Below are positions 54,071 to 64,000 of a stretch of DNA of 64,000 nucleotides, in pieces (position 1 is the stretch's first letter; each line of letters starts with the position of its first letter). The stretch spans positions 682,001 to 746,000 of the forward strand of contig JAJTUP010000033.1 in the NCBI GenBank assembly GCA_021399435.1, in the 5' to 3' direction. Made by a program: the position numbers and the translations under genes. The notes under the pieces are model-generated. The model saw nothing but the letters and a program-made list of their open reading frames with translations, was not told where the DNA came from and did no database searches. The DNA is from Diaporthe sp. PMI_573. Its lineage: Eukaryota > Ascomycota > Sordariomycetes > Diaporthales > Diaporthaceae.

Positions 54071-57000
54071 ACCACCAACTCGGGCACCGAGTGCGTGCCC
54101 TGCCTGCCCGCCTGCCTGCCGTACCGGGCCTGTCGCAGTTCGCAGTACGCATCCCACTTGAGATGGATCATGTACGGAGATACAAGCGCCACGAGGTTTG
54201 ACAACAAAGTCAAGTCAAGTAAAGTCAAGTCAACTCTGCTCAGCTCGACTTGACCAAGCCCAGGCCAGCGTTACTGCGTTACTTCATCACCATGGGCCTT
54301 GGCTAGATAGCTCCGGCATCATGGGGGAGTAGAGCACTCCTCCATGAAACATGGGTCCGCCAAAAGAGAAAAAAGCATGTCGGCACCGTCATCAGCCACA
54401 GGCAGGACTGCGGACAAGCCTTCCCGCAAACAGTTGCTGGATGGCTGTGGCTCCAAGATCAAAGTTTCAACGGACCACGCTAGCAACCACCTTGGCAGGC
54501 TGGCAGCTGGCAGCCTACACAGTAGTCAGTAGCATTTATTCATTCATGGTCTGGACTGCGTGCAAACACTGGTCGGCCCATTGTGGGGTAGGCGACTACA
54601 CAGTAATAGCAGCACCGGCTCACTCAAAACGGCGGTGGGAGGCTGGGCTGTGACTGACAGTAGCAGGGCAGATGTGCCATGCCATGTTGCCATGGTGTGA
54701 AAAGAGAGTGCGTGCATGGTGGCTGATTGTCGCTGTCCCAGCCGATCGCCGGTGCTGATCTCTTCCAGGCTGCTGGCTGGCCAGACTATGGGAGCTAGGA
54801 AACCTTATCAGATGTGGTCACAGGTTTCATCGAGCAGTGACAGGACGAGACAGGACAGGGCGGGAGACGCCACGGCTGATCTGATGGCGCTGGCCTTCTG
54901 ATTTGGCGTCCCTGGTTTGTATAGTATGGCCGTGGGGCTGTTGCCCGTCCAGCAGGGAAAGAGAGGCGGAAGGGGGGGGGGAAGAGGAAAGAAAAGGTAA
55001 AGGTAACAGGGCCTGCTGCCCCCCCCCTTCTTCCGATCCGAACCGATTCGGGCGATCCGGCGACGTTCACTGACGGAAAATCCAAACCTGGGGAACAGGT
55101 GCCGGTACCCACTTGCCCACCTGGGTAATCTCAGCTGGCCCTTGGACTACGGGACTACCTTCTAGAAGATCATGCACGGGTTCTTTTCGGCCAGCCATGG
55201 CTCCAGGAACACCAAGTGCGGCAGGCGGCAAGTCGCACCGGGGCCTGTTACTGTTAGGCGCCGCCCAGGGACGCGCAAGCTGACAAAGATGCTGGGAGGC
55301 CAGGCCTTGGACGCCGGCGGTGCCCAACACGAGCGCGAGCAGCTCCTGCGTGGAGGGCCCCGTGAATGACTGGCTCAGAGCATGCTGCCGGTGCTCCTGA
55401 GTGTGCAGCCCTGCAGCGGGTTGGGTATCAACGGCCGTTGCCGCGGGACGGTGGACGTTTGTGCCCAAGGCCGGCCTACCAGACTGCCAGACTGCCTCCC
55501 TACCAACCAGAGCACCAGACCACCGTAGCAAGCTGTTATCCACAAAGGTCCAAGGATCCCATCCCGTCACACCCATCCCACCTGGGAGGATTCCGATTGC
55601 CCGTTGCCGTGTAGTGACTGCTCGGGTGCTGACCCTCAAGGCAGCTGACCGTCCGGCGAGTCACTCGTGAAGCACCCGGTATAGATATGCTGTACCCCCA
55701 TCCTCCCCAGAACTGCATGTGCGCCCAAGCTGCGAGCAACTCGACATGCACGGCTGGGGCCGGGGCCTGACTCGAAGCCAGTGCCCATAGCACCGAAAAG
55801 TGACATGCCCGGTGCCATGCAGTCAAGCACGAAAAATGCTCGGTTCGAGTCATGCCACCCTGAGGATCATGATAGGCGAACGATGGGCATGTGCATCCCG
55901 CGCCAACCTTCCGCCCACTTCCCCACCCGTCCGTCGCGTTGACGGCAAGGGTTAGGGTATGGCATGGAAACAGCCGCATGTAGGTACTGCACGCCTGCAT
56001 GTACAGATGTATGTATGCGTGTGGCCTAGTCGATGTGGCCAACTACCCAAGTACAACAGAGCCGGCGTGCTTTGTTGAATCAAACTTTTCTCCTCCGAGG
56101 CCCCTTCACCAGACTCCACTACGTACAGATCGCGTTACCTCTGTCCGCTGGCAACGCGTCGATGGTGCGATCCGCCTGTTTTTGTTGGGCTAGCATCGCC
56201 TTCCCTGTGCCCGTTTGCATGCAGCATGGCTTGTCCTGACTCCGTAGTTGCTTGGGTTTCTGGGGGGGGTCTTTTTTCTTTTTTTTTTGACAATCCCCTT
56301 TGGTCGCGATAACCGACGGCTTGGACCCTCCGACCCTCTTCCTGCTGCCTCCCGAATGCTGCATACGACTGCTGCATACGACTGCTGCGCACTTACCACG
56401 CTACCTTGGAATCTACGCGCACGATACGCACGATACGCACGCTACGCAGCAGGACCGTCCGCAGGCCCTGGGCTGATGATGGGCAAGAAAAAAAAGTCGG
56501 TGGCTGGGCGCGCATGCAAGGCCCGCTGGGATTTCCACGACCACAGGGGAGGCCGCAGGGGACGGCGCGTCGTGTTTGGCTGATCGAGCGAATCTTAAAC
56601 ATCCCAGCGACACTGCGGCCGCATGATATGCGGCCCGTCGTGGAGTCCCAAAACCCATCCCGCTACGGCCGTCCACCACACACAACCGACAGAAACCTCC
56701 CACCATGGCCCGTCGTAAAGTCGGTGTGTCGTCTGCCCACGAGTAGCCTGCCAATCACCGCTCGATCCTGCCCTTTCCAAAACCTCCCCCGGGCGATCCA
56801 GGGCCCCGGCGGATCCAGTCCGGTCAGGACTGCCGACCATGTCGACGCGTGCTGCACAGTACTCGCGACTGATTCCCGAGCCCCATCGTCAGATCCTCAC
56901 CCTTGCAGCTGGCAGCTGGCAACTGGCAGCCCGTCGTCCACTGGCCGGCTATGTCGCGGCTGGCTGGCTGAACGAACATCAAGCCAGCAAGGCCGTCGAG

Positions 57001-58019
57001 CCAGTCGCTCGCTCGCTTTCAATCACCCTGGTCTACTGTGTACCCCGTCTCCCGCGGGCCATCACAGCCTTGCGCCACTCGTGACCTCCCTTGGGCCCCG
57101 GCCTGATCATCCTCTGCCGCTCGACCTCGCGTGTCCGTCTATGGCAGCAGGGACGGCGCCAGATACCATCATGTTCGCCAGAATCATCCCACCATCCTCA
57201 TACTCGGCTGCCCGCCGTTTCGGAGACGGCATTCAGTGGACAGGCAGTAGGCGGCATCTTCGGCCTTGACCCACACGGCGGTCAAAGAATTAACGTAGCG
57301 CAGCGCCGGAGTTGACTGCACAGTCTCGCGGGCAAGGGCCACTGGCTCCAAGCGCGCTCTCCGGACATCCAGTGGCCAGCATCTGGGTGTGGGACGTTGA
57401 CGACCCGAGTGGGAAGCTTTTTGGCGGCTCTGCTGACTGGAACCTTGCCAAACTCGGCTGGCTCTTCATCTTCCACCCAAGTTTGGTCTCCATGGCCGAC
57501 TGTGTCTCGTTCGTTCCTGTACCTGCGTGGGTTCCAGACCCGGAGAGGAGTCGCCCTTGCGTCTCCATCGGGACAGCAGATGATAACACTGTTGCCAGGC
57601 ATCAGCTCATCCTTTGCATGGGCAGAATATCATCTTGCCGCGCCTGCCGCTCCAAGGGCCTTGTCTTGTGTACGGCAGAGGCCTCCAGCGCGAGCCGAAT
57701 GCCGTTGATGATTGCGTGCCATGTGTCTGCCCAATGCCAACTCTGAGCCTGTCAAGGCGACGATCCAGCTCGGGTCCAGTGCCTTGTCACATCTCCAACG
57801 GCCAAGGAACGTTCTTCGCAGCGAGTTGATGAAACAAGCCGTCAGATCCGCTGCAGTCCTGGAAATGTGGGCCTTGACGGTAGCTCCTGCCCCTGCTGCT
57901 TCGGTAGCGGCACTCTCATCGGCGAACAAGCTTGGGTCTTGGTTGCAGTATCAGACTCCCACTGCCATCGGGATGGTGTTCAAGCGTCACTCCAGCTCTC
58001 GGCCTGTCGTGTGGTACAA

Positions 58020-58215
58020 ACTTTGCCCGGGTGTCCGCTACGTGGCCACAGCATCCCGTATAGTGGACCACCTGGACATTCCTCACTGCCAAACCTCTTG
58101 GGGGGAAACCTCCTGTGGAACAGCCTCCCATAGGATGACCGGGCAGACGGTATCAAAGCCACGGGGGACTTCGCAATAATATTTTCGCATTTTTGAGTAT
58201 GTGAGGTTAGTATTG
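58020..58215 (-). repeat. Dispersed repeat, copy D (inverted)
   Basis: Read on the minus strand, it contains the same ordered blocks as copy C: CACATACTCAAAAA, CATCCTATGGGAGG, TTCCACAGGAGGTT, and then GATGCTGTGGCCACGTAGCG with GGGCAAAG. Diverged but collinear. No coding capacity. Boundaries are approximate. Confidence 0.75.
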
Positions 58216-58932
58216 GTCGTGGTACTAGGCCGGCGACGTCCCATCTCATGTACTGACGTCGGAACAAGCTGTGGCCAATGTCACAAGGAACCCTTGCAAA
58301 CTCTACCCACTACTCCCAGACGTCAGGCTCGTCAACAATTTCCCGGGGTCCTGGTGAATGTCTGTGCTCTTCCAGAACTTGCCTATGCACACGCAAGTAC
58401 GCTTTGGCTTTGTATACTGCCCTCCTTGTGTCTAACAGACAAGTCGCCAGCATCGTCAGATTTGAGCGGAGGAGACCTGCATCGAGCGTTCCAAACGCTG
58501 GTCCACGGTTCCGACAGACAGCGCTATACCGTTGGCGCCCTTCTGACCGTCTCTACGACCAGGGCTCTGCCTGCGGTCACAGTGAAGCCTTCCCTGCCCG
58601 GGCAGTGGCAGCCAACTTGTTCACGGGCACATCTCCCTCCCTGCGACCAAGAGCGGATTTTATTTCTGCACGACGTCATCATGGTCTTTACGGCGAGGGC
58701 ATCGTTGACATTCCTGAGAACTAGCACGAAAGCTTATTCTCGAGCAGGTCTTGGCGGAGTCGAAAACAGCGATTGCTTCTCACCACCAATCGCTTTCCCT
58801 GGCATGCCTAGGTAATGTAAACAGATGCATGAATCTCTTCGAGAACAAGGTTTAATGATCCAACACCCGGAGCCCAGAGGTCAACAGCCGAGACACCGGG
58901 AAAATCGGGACGTCCCACTTGGGCGGTGAGGA

Positions 58933-58951
58933 CGCTGGGTTCAACCCAGCG
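58933..58951. other. Perfect 9-bp inverted repeat with 1-nt spacer
   Basis: CGCTGGGTT-C-AACCCAGCG. It resembles a tRNA T-arm at first sight, but no tRNA A box or acceptor stem surrounds it. Function is unknown. Confidence 0.8.
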
Positions 58952-60568
58952 CCATTTCTAACCTTACCCTGGGCGAGTGCCTCCTGTGATTGCCGGAATT
59001 CCTTGGGCACGCCACGCTGATACGCGCGCAATGACGGGAATTTTGCGGCGGGGCACTCGAATCTCGATGGCTTTTGATGAGCTTTCTCAAGTCGACCAAC
59101 ACACAGGGCAGCGGGTTTGGTCGCGTCGTCCTCGGGTCTTTGTCAGGAACATTTTTTCGTCGGCAGGGTGGAGGGCAGGCCATGTGTTGCGTGGGCCTTG
59201 CGGCGCGGCAGAGCTCGCATTGGCCGAACAGACGCCAGGTGCTTCGAAGGTTCAAGACATTGCCGCGCCTCGTACATCTTGCCAATTGCGTGCGGCTGCT
59301 GTGCTGGCTCTCGATTGAGAGGTGGGCACAAGCCGGTCGACGACGGTGCATTTTTTTTGGCACCTGTCAGGTCAAGTGACTCGCCACGTCGAGATCAGCT
59401 CACAACCCTTCGAGTCAACGCGGTGGGCAGATTGCACGCCTCAGAGCACAACACGAGAGGGTGCGCTCAACTGTTGGTCAATGACGACTATGCGAATGCA
59501 GTTCATTAGGCATCGGGCCATCTAAAGCCTTGGTGATCTTTCGACTGCGTATCTCACAGGCGTTTTGGGGCTATTTGGGCACATCTGGGAAATGGTTCAC
59601 AGCTCAGTCTGCTTCGAATATCTGCGAGCCCAACAGGCTCCGGCCGAGACCATTCTCATACATACACATCAATCTGCCGAACTATCGTTCGTCCACTTAT
59701 TTGACCGTTTGCACAGGACTCAATCGGCCCGTTGTGGGGGAGTCATCCCTGTGAGAGGTTCTCTTCCCAGCTAGAATGGGTTCGTAGGTTCCATGGGGCC
59801 ATCGTATTTATAACGCAGAGCTTTCGTGTCGTTCGCTTTGTATTCTTGCTCCGCCATTCCGGCAAAGGTTCCTTCTTCTTTGCTCTGACCCAGACTGGAG
59901 ACTTCCTTGGGTCTATGTCTAGACGTGTGTTCCGATAAAAAGACTTCGGACTCGGTGTTCTGTTGCACAACAGATGGCATCGGAAATACTCGCATTGCTC
60001 GGAGGGCAGGTTGAATCACAAAAACCGAAGCAGACCCGGGAATGTAGTACTCGGGGTGGCTGAGCGAACTGCATTTGCAATGACAACATGAGAGGAAGCA
60101 AAGGCGTAGGCCAAGCAGCTGCGGCTATAGTTGCGGTGCTTTGGATGCTACATACGAGAATGACTGTCTCCATGTAGAGGAGCCTCTCATACACGCCCTC
60201 TCCCTGTGTACAACCAACACGTCTTAGACGGCTTGTGTCCATAGATCCGCTCTTTCTGCCGACAGAGAGGCGCATCTGCAAGATGTGATGGATTCGATGT
60301 AGTTTAGGATTTCGATATGTCACCATGATTCAAGAAACTTCTTTTACTTTCATGGCATACCATTTACATTATTCTTCTTCTTATTGGGCCGATGTCTCTT
60401 CTCTTTCTAGGGTCAACAACTATCGGCCTGTATTGCCTCTTTTTTTATCCCCCCCCCCTGGGCTCCTTGATGGGGCCTCGATCTAGTCTATCAATGCCAA
60501 TGGACCGGTCAGTGAGTGCGGATGGACGTGCACGAGACCGTCAGCCTTCTCGCCAGATGCCAGATAGA

Positions 60569-62230
60569 TCAACTCAAGGAAATGAAGTCCTTTTCAAAGT
60601 CCGCCGCGTCTTCTTCACCGACGAACTCCTCAACCTCGTCAGAGTCGACATCGTCACTGCTGACCGAGTTGTGGTTGTCGTCGTCGCTCGACAAGTCATC
60701 CTGATCATCTTCGCTGCCGTTCTGTTCGAGAGCGGCATTTGCCTTTCGGAGGACGCTTGCCCTCTCTCTATGGGGAAGCTTACAACCCTTTGTCTTACAG
60801 ACACCTGTGTTGCTGAAGTCAGGGCATTCGAAGACATGGCGATCGGGACAGCTGATGCCCTTGTCGCAGTAGCCGTACACGCCGAACGACTGGCACACCG
60901 GGGCACCTAGAGGCAAAATACGGTGAGTATACGGACATTCACTGGCCCTGCAGTTTCCCTTGGCATAATGCACACAGTGTGGCGTGCGCTCCGGAACCAG
61001 GTCGTGGGATAGGTCACACTGGTCGCCGGCGGGACAAGTCCCCTTCTGAAGAAACTCCTTGCATGCAGCAACTCGGGATGGGTCGTGTATGTAGCGGCAC
61101 ATGGGGCCCTTTGGACAGGAACCTGCGCACAGTTTGCCGTCGTCAGTAACGTCTGTCCGTAGACTGCGATGTAGGCGCCCAGCTCTCGGAGCAGAAGAGC
61201 GATGGGAAGGAACAGAGGGGTACCAGTATTGGAAAAGTTTCTGCAAACGACGTTGATCTTTTTGATTGCGGCGGATTGTCTGGATGATTGTCGGTCAGCG
61301 AACGCACCCAGTCTGGAAGGGCGACATACCGATGGGCCTTGACGATCGCCTGACGGTACATGTTGCCGTTCTTGGACCGATGAAACTTGACTCCTCCGAC
61401 GAGGGCCATCTTGGGCGTGGCCTTGGGGCCATTGGGATCCCCTGACGCCGGTGAGCAAGGATCCGCACGCCAGGGAGAGTAGGATGGGACGCACCGGGAA
61501 GCTTGACCAGCTTGCTGCCGCTGTTTGCGACTCTGAAGCGGACACCCTCTACCGAGATTTCGTAGGCGGGGGCTGACGTGGGGTCAGCAGAGGCAGTGGA
61601 GGGTTGTGCCGTGTGCCTGAGGTGATTCATCAGTTGGACCCGCTCGCGATGCTCCTTTTCCTGCTGCTTCTGCAGCCTTGTCTGCTGCATGGCCTTGGTT
61701 CGCGCCTCGGACTGCTCTTGAAAGACACTGGAGTTGATTAGTTGGAGGTGACGGTCATTTCTCGTGACCCATGAAGAGGAGGTTTCGTCGGACACAGGAC
61801 CTGCGGCATGGTTCGAGTTGTTCGCGGCATTGGCGTTGTTGAGGACAAGGGACCTGTGTCGATGGACGGGCTTTGCAACACGGTACCCAGCACGCCCGGG
61901 CGCGGTATAGTGGTGGCGACCGCGGTGGTAGCCGCCACGGCCAGAGGCTGGAGATTCCCCGGCTGGTTAAAAAGTCATTCATCAGGCGAGGATCCTGTTT
62001 TGCGGCGCAACATACATCGGAGAGGGGCGGGGGTGGCGGTCGTTGCCACGAGGCCGGCCTGTTGGTTCTTTGCGCGGTTGATCTGGCCTGTGTCTCCTCG
62101 TCAGAGATATCCGAAGCTTGAAAGAGAGCAGAGTGGTCGCTCAGTTGCGCATCGCAGCGCGTCGGCTGGGGAAGGACTTGCCTGCCAGGAGGCTGATCTG
62201 CTCCATCAACTTCTGGTCCTCGTCAGACAT
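60569..62230 (-). CDS. CCCH zinc finger protein, ZC3H3-like (five fingers)
   Basis: Six exons on the minus strand: 62182-62230, 62016-62087, 61495-61962, 61330-61441, 61224-61279 and 60569-61122, giving 436 residues. Intron 1 (94 nt) is GC-AG with donor GCAAGT; the other four are GT-AG (48-101 nt). The N-terminus (MSDEDQKLMEQISLLAGQIN) is followed by an Arg/Gly/Tyr/His-rich segment, SSWVTRNDRHLQLINSSVF, and MALVGGVKFHRSKNGNMYR. Five CCCH fingers follow (C-x7/8-C-x4/5-C-x3-H). The first, CRNFSNTG/SCPKGPMCRYIH, is split by the last intron. The layout matches human ZC3H3, which is involved in poly(A) mRNA 3' processing and export; that function is inferred. The C-terminus is acidic. It is divergent from TFIIF-beta. 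Confidence 0.88.
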
Positions 62231-63008
62231 GGTGAATGGGGCCTCAGATGGAGTAGGTCGATGGGTATTATCTGGAGGTGAAGTGTCAAAGTCTTGTGGC
62301 GAGGAAGCGGGTTTCAATGTGCGGCCTGCGGTTGTAAGAGCGCACGTTAAGCTGTTGGCGACAACGAGGTGTTAATGTTGATGGAAGGCTCAGGAAAGTA
62401 GGATTACTAACCCTGCGGCAGAGAGTAGTCTGTCTACCTACCCAGGTACCTGGGTACCTAGGTACTTGGCTAGTGCATGTGTACGTATGGCATGGCGCGC
62501 ACATTCAAGTTCAGTCAAGATAAGATAAGATCCCCAGCATTACATCATTAGGAAATCGCGGCAGGCGGAAGTAGCTGCCTAGGTATGCCTATAACATTGC
62601 AGTAACTCGGTACCTATATCGACGGGTGATCCCTTAGACCAACGGGCAGAAAAGAAGCATTGGAGCCCCGCCCCAGGGCCGTGGCAGGATAGAAAGCTGT
62701 TGGGATCACGACATCAACAGTTAGTACTGACTGCAGTCCAGTTGGTTGAAAACGGATTGGGCAACAGCTGAAAGCGGAAAACCCTGGCACTCCTATATGG
62801 TGGCATTGCGTGCAGAGGGGCCATAGGGTACATGCGCTGCCTGTTCTTACATAAGCCGACTTGGCTCAGGGCCCCCAAAGCATCGCGCCCGCGCATGGTT
62901 CGACATCTCCAAGACACAGACAACTCGATGTCGCCCATCACCATCTCAGCTCGCAGGTGACCCGGGTCATAGCACAATCAAACCCCTAGACGCCTCTCAC
63001 CTCTCAGG
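62231..63008. promoter_or_regulatory. Divergent promoter, ZC3H3-like / TFIIF-beta
   Basis: 778 bp between two start codons. It contains two overlapping perfect palindromes: CCCAGGTACCTGGG (62441-62454) and GTACCTAGGTAC (62454-62465). Related CCTAGGTA and GGTACCTA sequences lie at about 62578-62618. No factor can be assigned. Confidence 0.55.
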
Positions 63009-64000
63009 ATGGCGGATGCAACCGTTAAACCAGACCCGGCTGTCAAGCCCGACCCGGACGGCCTCCAGGGCGGATCCCCGATGGCCGTTGATGCTTATGA
63101 AGACGACGTCGGCGACCTGGATCTGGACTTCTACGCCCCGAGGGACCCAGATGGCAACCCCTCCGCCCAGGACAGCCTTTTCATGGCTCGCGTCCCCACC
63201 TACGTTTGGGCTGCCTGGGACAAGATTGACGACGACACTCCAATCGAGATCGGAAAGCTACGCGTCTGGAGCGAGCCAGACAAAAAGGGCTTGTCCAAGG
63301 TCCGTTTGCATCCCCTTCTCCTGCGCCTGCGCCTGCGCACTTCGGCCGCTGATCAGTGTCTTCGCCCCTTCTTATAGAGGAAGATGAGGCTTCTGCTGAA
63401 GAGCAACGTCTCCGCCCATCAGGGCCTACCGCGCGAGTACGACCTGGACGATACCAACCTGGAAGTAAAGAACACCTTCATCTTTACCGAGTCGGACATC
63501 GAAGGCTTCAAGAACAAGAATAAGTTGCGCAAGGACGCTGCCGACCAGAATATCCCCTCCTATCTCCTGCGCGCCAAGGTAGAGAAACCGCCTCAGCAAA
63601 ACTCCCGTGGCGGCCGTGGACGACGGGGAAGGGATACTTTCAGACAAGTCATCCCCAGTATGTCTCTAAGCCGCTGAGACATAACACACACCGGTCGGAC
63701 TCTTGAACAGCGGACCAGGCTAATCGCATGGCAGAAAAAACCGCCATTTATGGTCGCGTCTCACAGGAAGTCAACATGAACCCAATAGGTATGTACCGGC
63801 CGCTGGCACGAGACAGGCAGAACCTAACCCCACGTTTAGATAACCCAGAGACCGCGTACCTTATGGCCGTCCGCGCCCAGGAGCAAGTAACGCCCAAGAA
63901 CACCACCCAGATCATCGACCGCTTCACCGTCACCAACAACGTGGTCCAGGTCGGCACCACACAAGCCACCAAGGCCTTCGAGACCTTCATCAAGGACACG
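63009..64000 (+). CDS. TFG2: TFIIF beta subunit, 3' end beyond window
   Basis: Four exons visible: 63009-63299, 63378-63657, 63711-63788 and 63840 to the window end (GT-AG introns of 78, 53 and 51 nt), covering about 250 residues so far. The acidic N-terminus (VGDLDLDFYAPRD) is followed by VPTYVWAAWDKI, IGKLRVW, then RKMRLLLKSNVSAHQGLPREYDLD and RVSQEVNMNPI/DNPETAYLMAVRAQE. This is the dimerisation part of TFIIF-beta (RAP30/Tfg2), which binds RNA polymerase II and stabilises the preinitiation complex. An RGGRGRRGRD stretch is at the end of exon 2. The winged-helix C-terminal domain must lie beyond position 64000. Phases agree at each junction. Confidence 0.9.

Larger units (their letters stand above)
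52207..60568. other. Largest gene-free stretch (8.4 kb)
   Basis: No frame on either strand resembles a protein; the longer ones (for example 287 codons at 56406-57269) are Arg/Pro/Ser-rich, overlapped on both strands and unlike any family I know. The first 1-1.5 kb should contain the promoter and leader of the minus-strand bZIP gene (TC-rich in its sense). Elsewhere there are GA, ACTC and AAGTC microsatellites, repeat copy D near 58.1 kb and a perfect hairpin at 58933-58951. Long non-coding transcripts or regulatory DNA are possible but not shown. Confidence 0.5.

Noticed and set aside
56406..57269. 287-codon open frame on the + strand
   Set aside because: Arg/Pro/Ser-rich, overlapped by open frames on the other strand, no motif or familiar pattern. 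GC-rich fungal DNA yields such frames by chance.
58201..58815. 204-codon frame on the + strand
   Set aside because: Starts without an ATG, adjoins repeat copy D, and resembles nothing known.
58920..58960. tRNA gene
   Set aside because: Only a T-arm-like hairpin is present; no D-arm, anticodon arm or acceptor stem can be formed around it.

Overview
The window is nuclear DNA of a filamentous ascomycete fungus, most likely a Sordariomycete. The evidence is 21 protein genes whose products look like Pezizomycotina proteins (Zn2Cys6 regulator, RAD51, RAD17, MTQ2, TFIIF-beta, questin oxidase-like). Introns are short (mostly 51-140 nt), with CTGAC/CTAAC-type branch sites just upstream of the acceptors. 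No bacterial, viral or organellar signature, rRNA, tRNA or CRISPR was seen. The species cannot be named from the sequence alone.

Layout: 1.1-5.9 kb is a compact housekeeping block: PKR1 (+), SMD1 (+), MTQ2 (-) and a class V aminotransferase (-). A 6.3-kb stretch without a supported gene, rich in microsatellites, follows. It ends in the CT/CA-rich leader of a RING-H2 protein gene (12.2-14.5 kb, +). RAD51 (-) and RAD17 (+) are divergent around a 613-bp shared promoter. Next come an F-box protein (22.5-25.5 kb, +), an APH-fold kinase-like protein (26.5-27.8 kb, +), and a secreted saponin hydrolase-like protein (+) convergent with a Zn2Cys6 regulator (-). Then come an OFD1/TPA1-type 2-oxoglutarate oxygenase (34.1-36.1 kb, +), two small Cys-rich genes flanking a HAD-family phosphatase (37.4-39.9 kb), ribulose-phosphate 3-epimerase (-) divergent from a questin oxidase-like gene (+), and a six-exon Sel1-repeat protein (44.4-46.8 kb, +). 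After 3.4 kb of intergenic DNA there is a bZIP factor (50.2-52.2 kb, -) with a putative membrane segment. Then comes 8.4 kb with no supported gene. The window closes with a five-finger CCCH protein (-) divergent from TFIIF-beta (+), which runs off the end.

The genes do not form one obvious pathway. Most are housekeeping: splicing, translation termination, DNA damage response, transcription, pentose phosphate pathway. The accessory-looking part is 28-33 kb (secreted hydrolase plus regulator) and perhaps the questin oxidase-like gene.

Exon joins were worked out by hand from phase, splice motifs and remembered family patterns. The main unexpected observations are four GC-AG introns among 30 inferred introns, a four-copy dispersed repeat family with foldback structure, and a bZIP protein that may be membrane-tethered. 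I found no convincing new multi-gene system.
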